DNA from: Bacillus sp. FJAT-26390
Lineage (GTDB): Bacteria > Bacillota > Bacilli > Paenibacillales > Paenibacillaceae
Reading direction: 5' to 3'
DNA length: 64,000 nucleotides
Assembly: GCF_001682865.1 (NCBI RefSeq)
Contig: NZ_MAQX01000034.1
Location: 289,569 to 353,568, forward strand
In this document: positions 1 to 8,152 of the stretch, one piece after another
How positions within the stretch are numbered: the first letter of the stretch is position 1
Layout of the letters: every line of letters starts with the position of its first letter
Made by a program: the position numbers and the translations under genes
Notes under the pieces: generated by a model
What the model was told of the DNA's origin: nothing
The model's database searches: none
What the model saw: only the letters and a program-made list of their open reading frames with translations

Positions 1-103
1 TTAGGCTGCCAGCACCATTCCTTTCCCGACTTTAAAACCAGCATACTACATTCATGCAAGTGGTAAGGTTGATGAATTTAAATGCCTAATTAAAGAGTTA
101 GGT

Positions 104-132
104 TTGACAAAACGTTAACTCAGGAGTTTAAT
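104..132 (+). promoter_or_regulatory. Putative sigma-A promoter of the double-MerR gene
   Basis: TTGACA (104-109), a 17-bp spacer and TTTAAT (127-132) lie 28 bp upstream of the start codon at 160. A short inverted repeat (CCTAA/TTAGG, about 84-102) sits just upstream of the -35 element. The spacer is of normal length, not the 19-20 bp typical of MerR-activated promoters. Confidence 0.5.
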
Positions 133-159
133 GTTTTTAGATAACGCGGAGGTGGATTT

Positions 160-864
160 ATGACCGTTCGGCCCATTGATATCGCTAGAAAATTGAAGAT
201 CAGCACAACCGCTTTGCGGCATTATGAAAGCTGGGGAATTATACCGCCTGTTGAGAGAGGAGCTAACGGTTACCGGATCTACACGGAGGAGCATATTGCT
301 TATTTTGAATGTATACGGGCGATGAACGAAGGTTTTGGGATGATGCTTACCAAAAACGTGCTGTGGAAGGTGCTCTGCGGAGAAATCGATGCGGCACTAT
401 GGCTTATGAATGGTTCGCAAGCATCGCTTCACCGCGACAAGACGATTGCCGAGAAGACGATCCGAGCGCTGGAAACGGATGAAATCGATTTGCTGCATCG
501 GTCCGGGAAAAGGAAATGGATGACGATCGGCGAGGTATCCGATGAGACGACGATTCCAAGCTCAGCGATCCGTCACTGGGAAAAAATGGGGCTCATCACG
601 ATTCACCGCGACAAGGACAACGGTTATCGCAGCTTCAGCCCCGCCAACCTCCGCCAAATTTTAATTATTCGCACCTTTAAATCGGCGATTTGGTCGCTTG
701 AAATTATTCAGCAGGTTATCAAGGAAGTAGATGACAACAATGTGGAAAATGCCATCAAGATTGCCCGTGAATCACTGCAATTTCTTGATCGGATCAATAG
801 AAGCCAGCTGCGGGGCGCCCATTATTTGTATCAGCTTTTGCACTTGAAGGATCAGATCCATTAA
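160..864 (+). CDS. Tandem-domain MerR family transcriptional regulator
   Basis: A 234-residue protein with two MerR-type winged-helix DNA-binding domains. The first covers about residues 1-70 (RPIDIARKLKISTTALRHYE, then NGYRIYTEEH). The second covers about residues 118-190 (WMTIGEVSDETTIPSSAIRH, then NGYRSFSPANL). Usual MerR proteins have one such domain and an effector or dimerisation region; here a second recognition domain takes that place, as in TioE-like and related double-MerR regulators. No cysteine pair typical of metal sensors is visible, so a metal ligand is unlikely. The ATG at 160 follows GGAGGTGG. It is transcribed alone, convergent with the phosphatase gene. The regulated target is unknown. 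Confidence 0.85.
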   Translation: MTVRPIDIARKLKISTTALRHYESWGIIPPVERGANGYRIYTEEHIAYFECIRAMNEGFGMMLTKNVLWKVLCGEIDAALWLMNGSQASLHRDKTIAEKTIRALETDEIDLLHRSGKRKWMTIGEVSDETTIPSSAIRHWEKMGLITIHRDKDNGYRSFSPANLRQILIIRTFKSAIWSLEIIQQVIKEVDDNNVENAIKIARESLQFLDRINRSQLRGAHYLYQLLHLKDQIH

Positions 865-876
865 TCTTCGCATGCG

Positions 877-1221
877 TTAATGATCCTCGGGAATTCTGAT
901 GTAATCCGATACGCTGGACTGAAGCAAGCCGATCAGATCTTCATTCATATATTCAAATTCATCCGGGATATGGAGGCAAATGACTTTTTTGCCGGCAAGG
1001 GCGCCGCTGAACTTCCCCTGCAGCCTCCGTACATGCTTTTTCTCCATGGCAAAGATGAGATCAGCCCAGCCAATATGCCCCTCCGTTACTTTAATGCGAG
1101 CATTTTCTTCCGTACCCGCCGACCTTACCTCATGCCCGTCCACACCTTGAAAAATCGTCTCGGCCGTCAAGCTCCGCCACTTGTTTCTGCTGCAAATAAA
1201 TAATAACCGAATGGGTACCAC
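877..1221 (-). CDS. Small low-molecular-weight protein tyrosine phosphatase family protein
   Basis: A 114-residue protein with the phosphate-binding loop near the N-terminus: CSRNKWRS fits the C(X)5R(S/T) signature of LMW protein tyrosine phosphatases, followed by SLTAE. It is shorter than classical LMW-PTPs (about 150 residues) and matches the compact roughly 110-residue subgroup, whose later segments (MEKKH, then IPDEFEYM) take the place of the classical DP acid loop. It begins with GTG three bases after the stop of the upstream AraC-type gene, so the two are probably co-transcribed and translationally linked. The substrate is unknown. Confidence 0.8.
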   Translation of the reverse strand: MVPIRLLFICSRNKWRSLTAETIFQGVDGHEVRSAGTEENARIKVTEGHIGWADLIFAMEKKHVRRLQGKFSGALAGKKVICLHIPDEFEYMNEDLIGLLQSSVSDYIRIPEDH

Positions 1222-1224
1222 TTC

Positions 1225-2487
1225 CTATTCTTTTTCTTCTAATCGAACCTGTCCATAAGCACGATACTGCTTAGGCGTTACGCCGATCTGTTTCTTGAAT
1301 ATTTTCGTAAAATGGCTCTGATCATAAAAATTCAGCCGTGCCCAGATTTCGGACAACGTAAGCTCGGAGGCGGTCAGCAGTCTCTTTGCTTCCTCCACCT
1401 TTTCTCTCATGATATAGCTATGGATCGGAATCCCGACCTCTTTCTTGAACAGCTGCGATAAATAATTGGCGTTTAGCCGTACCTTACCTGCAAGCGCAGC
1501 GACCGATATATTCTCATAGATATGGTTAAAGATGTACTGTTGGCATTCCATGACTACCTTTGAAAATTGGCCGGCACGACTATGCCGCACTCGCTCTGCA
1601 AAACCGAGCATCGCCTCGGTTCGAAGCTTAACGACGCTTTGAATGTCGGTCAGCTCCTCCAAATGCTGAATATACAAATCGCTCATCGTATAGGCGATCT
1701 CCGAATGGAGCCCTCCTTCCATCGCTGCGCGTGTTGCAAGCGTGATTCCGGCTATCGTAATATTTTTTTGACTCCTCAGATAGCTTTTTCTGGACAAAAT
1801 GCCGAGGTTTTGCGGATCAATTGTCGCAAGCCTCTGCAGCATCTCCGTCCTGCCCTCCTTCATGTACTGGAAAAGCTGCTTCTCCAGCTCAAAGTCATGA
1901 TGAAGCGCCGTCGTCTCCCGTTGATCGGATAAATTTCGATCGACATGGCGGCCGAACCGCTCCTGCTCCGCTTGCGACAGCAGCGATCGGTGATGAAAAA
2001 TATCCAGCGTAGCCAGCTCTTTGCCATAGAGCAAATAATACAATAATACGCTCGCATGCAGCAGCTTTAATCCGCTTATAATCGGCAGCGCCTTATAATA
2101 AGCACGCGCAGCCTCTTTCTGGTCTATTGGCACGGCGTAATCATTAAGCATCCCCGTGATCGCTTCAGCAGGTATATCCGCATAGGCAGACGGCCCAAAT
2201 ACGACATAGCCTGCATGCTGACTTTCTCGTTGAATACGTACGATTACGTAGTTCTCCAGCTCGTTCAGCGTTTGTATAAGCGGATATTGTGGCATAGCAG
2301 CCTCTAAATGAAGCTGTTCTAACAACGCTTGAAGGCTTGCATAGAGCGGACTGGCGAGCTGCCCATTTCCATCCGTTCCAGTAAGCGGCTCCAGCTGCGT
2401 ATTCACATAGCGGGCTTGGGCTTGAAAATTACCCGACATCAGCTTGCATATAAACAAAATCCGTTCATCAGAAGCAGCATACTCCAT
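1225..2487 (-). CDS. AraC family transcriptional regulator
   Basis: A 420-residue regulator. The C-terminal about 100 residues form two AraC helix-turn-helix motifs (ISVAALAGKVRLNANYLSQL, and SEIWARLNFYDQSHFTKIFK followed by GVTPKQYR). The N-terminal 300 residues have no recognisable receiver domain and probably form a ligand-sensing or linker region. Neighbours are a divergent GH3 glycosidase at 2650 and a co-directional phosphatase. AraC regulators next to glycosidases often control them, so regulation of the GH3 gene is a reasonable inference, not shown by sequence. The ATG at 2487 has a purine-rich site (GAGGGGGGC) upstream. Confidence 0.9.
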   Translation of the reverse strand: MEYAASDERILFICKLMSGNFQAQARYVNTQLEPLTGTDGNGQLASPLYASLQALLEQLHLEAAMPQYPLIQTLNELENYVIVRIQRESQHAGYVVFGPSAYADIPAEAITGMLNDYAVPIDQKEAARAYYKALPIISGLKLLHASVLLYYLLYGKELATLDIFHHRSLLSQAEQERFGRHVDRNLSDQRETTALHHDFELEKQLFQYMKEGRTEMLQRLATIDPQNLGILSRKSYLRSQKNITIAGITLATRAAMEGGLHSEIAYTMSDLYIQHLEELTDIQSVVKLRTEAMLGFAERVRHSRAGQFSKVVMECQQYIFNHIYENISVAALAGKVRLNANYLSQLFKKEVGIPIHSYIMREKVEEAKRLLTASELTLSEIWARLNFYDQSHFTKIFKKQIGVTPKQYRAYGQVRLEEKE

Positions 2488-2649
2488 CTCAAGCCCCCCT
2501 CTTTGCCGCAGCTTTTTATGAATGATTAAATAACAAGAATAAATACTATTTATCTAAGTATTTTACCATAGCCTAACGCTCATTTCGTTTAAAATAAGGT
2601 TAAATCACTACTTGTAAGCGCTATTATTCGTTCGAAGGGAGCTTGGACA

Positions 2650-4929
2650 ATGACTAGAGATATCAAGCAAATCGTAGCCCAACTGACGCTGGAGGAAAAA
2701 GCTGGCTTATGCTCAGGGCTTAACTTTTGGCATACGAAAGGGATCGAGCGATTACATATTCCATCCGTCATGGTAACCGATGGTCCCCATGGACTGCGCA
2801 AGCAAAGCGGGAGCGGCGATCATCTAGGGCTGCTCGACAGCGTTCCGGCTACTTGTTTCCCTTCTGCGGCAGGGCTTGCCTGCTCTTGGGACACGGAGCT
2901 CGTGCACCTGGTCGGCGTCGCGCTCGGCGAGGAATGCCAAGCAGAGGACGTAGCGGTGCTGCTTGGTCCGGGCGCCAATATTAAACGGTCCCCGCTTTGC
3001 GGAAGAAACTTCGAATATTTCTCCGAGGACCCGCTTCTGTCCTCCGAGCTTGCGGCAGCGCATATTAATGGCGTGCAGAGCCAAGGCGTCGGCACCTCGC
3101 TCAAGCATTTTGCCGTTAACAATCAGGAGCACCGCCGAATGACGGTCGATGCCATAGTGGACGAGCGCACGCTGCGGGAAATTTATTTGGCCAGCTTTGA
3201 AGGAGCGGTAACCAAAGCGCAGCCATGGACCGTTATGTCCTCCTACAATCAGGTAAACGGTGCATTCGCTTCCGAGAACAGCCGCTTGCTTACTCAAATT
3301 TTGAAGGAAGAGTGGGGTCACGAAGGGTTTGTCGTATCCGATTGGGGCGCTGTCAATGAACGTGTTGACGGATTAGCAGCTGGACTCGAGCTCGAGATGC
3401 CATCCAGCGGCGGAGCTGGCGACCGCAAAATCGTTGAAGCCGTATTGAACGGTCAACTGTCAGAGGACACACTTAACGATGCGGTCGAACGGATTTTGAC
3501 CGTTGTATATAAAGCAGTGGACAACAAAAAGGAAAACGCGGCGTACGATGCGGAAGCCCATCACCAGTTGGCAACTAAAGTGGCAGCAGAGAGCATGGTG
3601 CTGCTGAAGAATGAGCAAGCAATTCTCCCGCTTCCAAAAAGCGGAACAATCGCCGTTATCGGCGCTCTAGCTGCTTCGCCAAGATACCAAGGCGGCGGCA
3701 GCTCTCATATTAAGCCGACAAAGCTCGATAACCCTTTTGCGGAGATGGTACGTTTAGCCGGGGACGGCGCGAAAGTAACCTATGCGCAGGGCTATAAGCT
3801 TGAGAGCGATGACCATGACGAGCCTCTTCTAATTGAGGCGAAGGTTAATGCGGCTGACGCCGATGTTGCCGTGTTGTTCATCGGTTTGCCTGACCGTTAC
3901 GAGTCTGAGGGTTATGACCGCCAGCATCTGAACATTCCTGACAACCAACGCGCTCTAATTGATGCGGTAGCTGAGGTTCAGAGCAATCTTGTTGTTGTGC
4001 TCAGCAACGGCTCGCCGATTGTTATGCCTTGGCTTGGCAAAGCCAAGGCCGTGCTTGAAGGTTACTTAGGCGGGCAAGCTGCGGGCGGAGCGATTGCTGC
4101 GTTATTGTTCGGCGATGCGAACCCTTCCGGCAAGCTAGCCGAGACATTTCCGGTTAAGCTCAGCGATAATCCGTCATTTTTGAACTTCCCTGGCGAGGGC
4201 GACAGGGTCGAATATAAGGAAGGTGTCTTTGTCGGTTACCGTTACTACGACACGAAGGAAATCGAGCCGCTTTTCCCTTTTGGCTTCGGACTTAGCTATA
4301 CGAGCTTTGCATACAGCAACCTAACAGTTAGCCAAACCGAGCTGACTGATCAGGATGCATTAACGGTCAGCATAGACATTACCAATACGGGAACAATTGC
4401 GGGCAAAGAGATCGTTCAGCTTTACGTTAGAGATTCGGTCAGCACCGTGAACAGTCCGTCCAAGGAACTGAAAGGCTTCACCAAGGTGGAGCTTCAGCCG
4501 GGCGAGCGGAAGACAGTAACCTTTACGCTTGGCAAACGCGCTTTTGCCTATTACCATGCAGGGATTAAAGATTGGCATGTCGAAACCGGCGAATTCGAGC
4601 TGCTTGTTGGCGCCTCCTCGCGTGATATAGCTGAGCGTACTGTGGTGAACGTAAGGTCCACGGTCAGCGTTCGCAAGCCCGTAACGATGAATACGACGTT
4701 CGGTGATTTGCTTAGCGATCCCGAGCGCGCGATCATCGCAAGCGGCATGCTTCAGAAATTTTCCGAGAGCAGCAGCGGCATGATGAGCTCGCTTATGGAG
4801 GATGCTCCTGAAATGGTTGCAGCCATGCTGAATTTCATGCCGCTCCGTGCGCTTGGCATGTTCAGCCAGGGCGCCGTATCGGAGGAGCAGATCAACGGTA
4901 TTATCGCTCTGATGAATGAAGTGAAATAG
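2650..4929 (+). CDS. Glycoside hydrolase family 3 (beta-glucosidase-like)
   Basis: A 759-residue protein with the complete GH3 layout: an N-terminal TIM barrel (about 1-280), an alpha/beta sandwich (about 310-530, starting SMVLLKNEQAILPLP), a fibronectin-III-like domain (about 560-640), and a C-terminal extension of about 90 residues. The catalytic nucleophile is Asp231 in VVSDWGAV, the GH3 signature. KHFAVNNQE and GANIKRSPLCGRNFEYFSED are substrate-pocket motifs. There is no signal peptide, so it is probably cytoplasmic and hydrolyses imported beta-glucosides or oligosaccharides; aglycone and sugar specificity cannot be read from sequence. It is divergent from an AraC regulator and followed by a hairpin terminator. 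Confidence 0.92.
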   Translation: MTRDIKQIVAQLTLEEKAGLCSGLNFWHTKGIERLHIPSVMVTDGPHGLRKQSGSGDHLGLLDSVPATCFPSAAGLACSWDTELVHLVGVALGEECQAEDVAVLLGPGANIKRSPLCGRNFEYFSEDPLLSSELAAAHINGVQSQGVGTSLKHFAVNNQEHRRMTVDAIVDERTLREIYLASFEGAVTKAQPWTVMSSYNQVNGAFASENSRLLTQILKEEWGHEGFVVSDWGAVNERVDGLAAGLELEMPSSGGAGDRKIVEAVLNGQLSEDTLNDAVERILTVVYKAVDNKKENAAYDAEAHHQLATKVAAESMVLLKNEQAILPLPKSGTIAVIGALAASPRYQGGGSSHIKPTKLDNPFAEMVRLAGDGAKVTYAQGYKLESDDHDEPLLIEAKVNAADADVAVLFIGLPDRYESEGYDRQHLNIPDNQRALIDAVAEVQSNLVVVLSNGSPIVMPWLGKAKAVLEGYLGGQAAGGAIAALLFGDANPSGKLAETFPVKLSDNPSFLNFPGEGDRVEYKEGVFVGYRYYDTKEIEPLFPFGFGLSYTSFAYSNLTVSQTELTDQDALTVSIDITNTGTIAGKEIVQLYVRDSVSTVNSPSKELKGFTKVELQPGERKTVTFTLGKRAFAYYHAGIKDWHVETGEFELLVGASSRDIAERTVVNVRSTVSVRKPVTMNTTFGDLLSDPERAIIASGMLQKFSESSSGMMSSLMEDAPEMVAAMLNFMPLRALGMFSQGAVSEEQINGIIALMNEVK

Positions 4930-4946
4930 CGTTTGCATGGTGAAAC

Positions 4947-4995
4947 AAAAGCTGCCCCATTAGGTCATTGCGGACCGGTGGGACAGCTTTTTTTT
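4947..4995 (+). terminator. Rho-independent terminator after the GH3 gene
   Basis: AAAGCTG.CCCA pairs with TGGGACAGCTTT and is followed by a run of T. It sits between two convergent genes; on the other strand the T-run is shorter, but it may serve both. Confidence 0.8.
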
Positions 4996-4998
4996 GCG

Positions 4999-6087
4999 CT
5001 AGTCGGCGCATTCAAGCAAATTTTGGAGCTCATGGTAAAGCTCCAGCTCGGATAAAATGCTCTTGCAGCGACTTAGCATCCCTTTATCATCATATATCCG
5101 CTTCTCATGCTGCGCATCGCGAATGAATGCCAGCTTCGTCTCAGGGCTAGCTGCTTTAAGCAGCGCTCTCATCGCCTGCTCGTCGTCCCAATCGATGGAT
5201 AGCGGCTGCGCCGCTGCCTGATTAGTCCGTTCTGCCAGCGGTACGATGCCGATCGTATCAAGTGTCTGCATGCAGATAAGCTGATCCCTTTGCTTGCGTA
5301 AGCTATCGATATAACCAGCCAAATCGGGGATTTCGGTCAGAGTAAAGATCTCTTTAAGCCTCTGCAGTGCTGGCGTCAGCTCCTGCCCGCTCGCTTGCCC
5401 AATCTTGTTAGTATCAAATGGCGCGATGCTGTTATATAAAATGCTTTTATCCGAACATAAGATACGAAGAAAGTCCTTTATATTGCTTGATACCAGCCAA
5501 ATTTCGGAACCAAAATCCATGGGCGATACAACGGCTATATAGGCATCCTCGAGATCAGTAACTGTCCCAAAATCGGTAACGAAGCAATAATGAATGCCGT
5601 CTGCGCCGGGGCTCGCGAAAGGAATAAAGTCCGGCGGCGTGCAAGGGTAACGCATATCATACTTCTGCATAAGCAGCCCGATCTCCAGATCCATCGCTCT
5701 CCCAAGCTCCTCCTCCAGCTCATACAGACGCTGTATCGTAGGAGGCAGCTCGTATTTTCCATACTGGCGGTGGATGCGCGGCTCAGGTTCGATTGCTTTC
5801 TCATGCTCGATATGGCCAAACGACACAACCGAGGACAGCTGCCCCGTGTCCATTTTCGCATACTCGCTCAACATATTCGGCACATGCTCCCGTGTCAGTT
5901 TGACCCCGGATGCCGTGTTGTACAGCACCGTAAGGTCATTGTCGCTCCAGCCCAGCAATGTTTCCGCAGACAGTTCACCTTTATGGGCGAAAAGACGCAG
6001 AAGCATGGCATCGAGCTGTGCACGCATGCTATCCGGTGCCAATCCGTACTCCTCTAAAATAAGATCGATCATCTGCTGCTTGTCCAT
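4999..6087 (-). CDS. Hypothetical protein, possibly with a SUKH/SMI1-like segment
   Basis: A 362-residue cytoplasmic protein with no signal peptide or membrane segment. The middle part (about residues 140-220) has the order DFIPFASPGADGIHYCF, DFGTVTDLEDAYIAVVSPMD, then a hydrophobic strand and FLRIL; this resembles the core of SMI1/KNR4 (SUKH) proteins, which read as ligand-binding or immunity modules. The resemblance is by eye only. The flanking N-terminal helical part and C-terminal part are unassigned. It stands alone between a terminator and a stretch of gene remnants; no toxin gene is adjacent, so an immunity role has no local support. Confidence 0.6.
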   Translation of the reverse strand: MDKQQMIDLILEEYGLAPDSMRAQLDAMLLRLFAHKGELSAETLLGWSDNDLTVLYNTASGVKLTREHVPNMLSEYAKMDTGQLSSVVSFGHIEHEKAIEPEPRIHRQYGKYELPPTIQRLYELEEELGRAMDLEIGLLMQKYDMRYPCTPPDFIPFASPGADGIHYCFVTDFGTVTDLEDAYIAVVSPMDFGSEIWLVSSNIKDFLRILCSDKSILYNSIAPFDTNKIGQASGQELTPALQRLKEIFTLTEIPDLAGYIDSLRKQRDQLICMQTLDTIGIVPLAERTNQAAAQPLSIDWDDEQAMRALLKAASPETKLAFIRDAQHEKRIYDDKGMLSRCKSILSELELYHELQNLLECAD

Positions 6088-6149
6088 TTCCCGCTCCCCT
6101 TTAGTTCAGTCATTTAATCCCAATTATACCAAATGGGTGAAATGAAAAA

Positions 6150-6263
6150 CTAGCTTTGAATACGCAGAAGAAACGGCTGCTTCATCGCATAGCCGGCCAT
6201 TTGAATGACGGAGCCCCGCTTTTTGTCGCTGCCATAAACTTGCTCTTGCCCGATGGCCGGTAT
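6150..6263 (-). pseudogene. Possible C-terminal gene remnant
   Basis: On the minus strand an open stretch of 37 codons ends in TAG (6150-6152) and reads as a plausible protein tail (MAGYAMKQPFLLRIQS). It is preceded by an in-frame TAA and has no start or ribosome-binding site. It may be the stranded end of a deleted gene or simply chance. The source family was not recognised. Confidence 0.25.
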
Positions 6264-6295
6264 TTATCGATACGTGCCAGCAAACTAGCGGATAA

Positions 6296-6442
6296 TTAGA
6301 GGTTTTCGACGAAGGAGCTCATTCCCTTCATATTTCGGCTTATACCGTTCAAGACCATCTTAAATCGATCTTTGCCAAAACAGGGTTTAGCAGCAGGCGC
6401 GAGCTGATGTGGGAATTGTTCTCTAGACATGGCATGGGTTGA
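6296..6442 (+). pseudogene. Remnant of a LuxR-type helix-turn-helix gene
   Basis: The plus-strand frame ending with TGA at 6440-6442 reads HISAYTVQDHLKSIFAKTG followed by SSRRELMWELF. This is the recognition helix and C-terminus of a LuxR-type domain (typical form: ISPYTVQDHLKSIFEKTGV). Upstream of codon 6296 the frame meets a stop (TAA 6293-6295) and nothing of the sensor half remains. I read it as the 3' end of a lost LuxR-family regulator gene. Confidence 0.6.
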
Positions 6443-6472
6443 GCTATGCGGGGGATCGCTTGCCGGGCATGC

Positions 6473-6503
6473 AAAAAGAGGCTGCGCAATTACGCAGCCT
6501 CTT
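6473..6503 (-). terminator. Terminator of the VOC protein gene
   Basis: An 11-bp perfect stem (AAGAGGCTGCG/CGCAGCCTCTT) with a 6-nt loop; on the minus strand it is followed by TTTTT. It lies 14 bp after the stop codon of the gene at 6517-6936. Confidence 0.8.
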
Positions 6504-6516
6504 CTCTTTTGCTGGA

Positions 6517-6936
6517 TTATTCAGTTGGGTTGACTGCGCTTGGATCCATGTAGAAAACTTCCCACAGATGCCCGTCAAGATCCTCAAAGCCCCATCCATA
6601 CATGAAACCGTGGTCAACCGCTTCTTTGGAATGTCCAGCGCCAGCAGCATGCGCTTTGTGGACAAGCTCATCGACTTGCTCTTTGTTCTCAGCAGATAAC
6701 GCTAAAATCATTTCGGATTTCGTTGTTGTATCGGAAATCTCTTTCTTGATGAACGATTTGAAATAGTCTTCGACCAGCAGCATCGCATAAATATTTTCGC
6801 CGATTATTAGACAGGTTGCATTCTCATCCGTAAATTGAGCGTTAAATTCAAATCCTAGCGCCGTAAAAAACGCGACCGATTTATTCAAATCCTTAACCGG
6901 TAAATTCACAAAAATATTAGCTGTCTTAAATCCCAT
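6517..6936 (-). CDS. VOC (glyoxalase/bleomycin-resistance) superfamily protein
   Basis: A 139-residue single-module VOC protein: a beta-alpha-beta start (IFVNLPVKDLNKSVAFFTAL), a middle strand (MLLVEDYFKSFI) and the closing GFEDLDGHLWEVFYMD, where the final Glu is a usual metal ligand. This closest to the lactoylglutathione-lyase-like group often annotated in Bacillales, with no defined substrate. Transcribed alone, with its own terminator. The function could be a dioxygenase, a thiol-conjugate lyase or a resistance protein; the sequence does not decide. Confidence 0.85.
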   Translation of the reverse strand: MGFKTANIFVNLPVKDLNKSVAFFTALGFEFNAQFTDENATCLIIGENIYAMLLVEDYFKSFIKKEISDTTTKSEMILALSAENKEQVDELVHKAHAAGAGHSKEAVDHGFMYGWGFEDLDGHLWEVFYMDPSAVNPTE

Positions 6937-7123
6937 TAACGATCACCTCATCATTAGATTGTCAAACCTTCGGCGACCGTTGGTTGAAATAGGCCGATTA
7001 AATGTTTGATTTGTTTATCGCTTTATTCTAGCATTTTAAAGACTCGGGCATTTCTTTTAGATTGCTATTTTCAAGTAAAAGGGATGCGCGCCAAAATAAG
7101 CTGCTGCAGCGTTATCGCCCCCC

Positions 7124-7390
7124 TTATTGTTCAAAAAAAGAAGGCCGACCGCTTTCATACATTCGCTCCAGCTTATCAATCTCCGCAGAAATCTCATGCA
7201 GCCAATTCCAATCATTCGTCATGCTGGCCATTAATCCGAAATTGTATTGTTCAGCCAGCCTTTGCGCATATTTGGCATTGAGCTTCAGGCATACGTCCAG
7301 CTCCGAGGTTTCCTGTTCCGTAAGCTTTCGGCTCTGTTGCAGCAGCCACAGCTCTGCAAGTCGCCAGTGAATATTCATCATAGCGATCAA
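7124..7390 (-). CDS. Small helical protein, DUF7667-like
   Basis: An 88-residue, mostly helical protein (HWRLAELWLLQQSRKLTEQE, then CLKLNAKYAQRLAEQYN and LMASMTNDWNWLHEISAEI). This pattern matches a family of small uncharacterised proteins common in Paenibacillus, which I recall as DUF7667. It has no signal peptide or membrane segment. MNIHWRLAEL could also start four codons later. It stands alone, with no functional hint from neighbours. Confidence 0.6.
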   Translation of the reverse strand: MIAMMNIHWRLAELWLLQQSRKLTEQETSELDVCLKLNAKYAQRLAEQYNFGLMASMTNDWNWLHEISAEIDKLERMYESGRPSFFEQ

Positions 7391-7541
7391 TCCAATCGTC
7401 TATAAGTACAATCCTTTTTATTATTGCCAACTTAACGAGCCATTAGTCTTGTTAGCGGAAGATTTCCAGAGGCGGCCTTTGTTTCATCCCTATCAAATTT
7501 GTTTTATATCTTATTAACGAATAAGAGGGGGAGTGAGCGGC

Positions 7542-7892
7542 ATGGCGATGAAGCAAACCTATTACGTATCGATATCTGGGAAACGGGTCGAGCCGGAGCC
7601 TTCCATCAATGATCAGTTAACGGTAACAGCGACTTTAGAGGAAATTGGCGAGCTGCAGCTGCTGCTGGACCAAATTCAGCGGGATGACGAGAAAACCCAA
7701 TTTCGCGCGCCTATTCCGTACAAATCCGCCGACCATGACGAAGCGACGGACTAGTTCAACGAGGACATCATCAAGGTGTACGATGCCGTTTATGCGCTTG
7801 GCACGAAGGAGACCAAGGATCATATTCGCGAGATGAATATTTTACCAAAGCTCCAAGACCCCGATTACAACTATCCCGGCTATGAGCGTTAG
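7542..7892 (+). pseudogene. Small conserved hypothetical gene interrupted by an in-frame TAG
   Basis: The reading frame from ATG 7542 (site AGAGGGGGAG just upstream; a GTG at 7533 is too close) runs 70 codons to TAG at 7752-7754, then continues open in the same frame for 45 codons to TAG at 7890-7892. The second part (DIIKVYDAVYALGTKETKDH, then ILPKLQDPDYNYPGYER) reads as the natural C-terminal half of a roughly 116-residue family of small Bacillales proteins. A hairpin terminator follows the second stop, not the first. The gene is therefore broken by a nonsense change, read through, or affected by a sequencing error. No function is known. Confidence 0.7.
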
Positions 7893-7910
7893 GGCATTAT
7901 CCGAAGGAGG

Positions 7911-7953
7911 CTGAAGCAGCAGGCTTATGCCTGTTGCGTCAGTTTTTTGTTTT
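7911..7953 (+). terminator. Terminator after the interrupted small gene
   Basis: CTGA.GCA.CAGGC pairs with GCCTGTTGC.TCAG around a TTAT loop, then a T-run. It follows the second stop codon at 7892. Confidence 0.75.
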
Positions 7954-8152
7954 GTGGCTCGGTGGATGGTTGGTTGATGCTGCTGGTTAAGTAATATGCT
8001 GAAATGGTGATACGGCTGATATTGGGTGGCTCTGGTGCAGCAGCAGTTTTATGAACAAGGTGTTACGTCTGCTGTTACGCTCCCCTTACTAGCCTTGTCC
8101 TTAATTTGTTGGAGTTGCTTGTGCATCATAATGCGAACGAAGAGTTACTCCT
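7954..8152. other. Gene-free stretch before the repeat array
   Basis: No open frame or RNA structure recognised. The phrase ATGAACAAGGTGTT (around 8052-8065) resembles ATGAGCAAGGTGTTG in the spacer part of the repeat unit and may be a decayed piece of it. Confidence 0.4.

Noticed and set aside
1..66. Possible partial coding region at the window start
   Set aside because: The frames at 1-66 (+) and 44-1 (-) are too short and have no recognisable residues or ribosome-binding site.
880..1203. Plus-strand ORF opposite the small phosphatase
   Set aside because: The minus-strand frame carries the CX5RS motif and a coupled start; the plus frame does not resemble any protein.
4360..4938. 192-residue minus-strand ORF inside the GH3 gene
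   Set aside because: Antisense shadow of a clearly coding gene; composition is atypical and no family or ribosome-binding site is seen.
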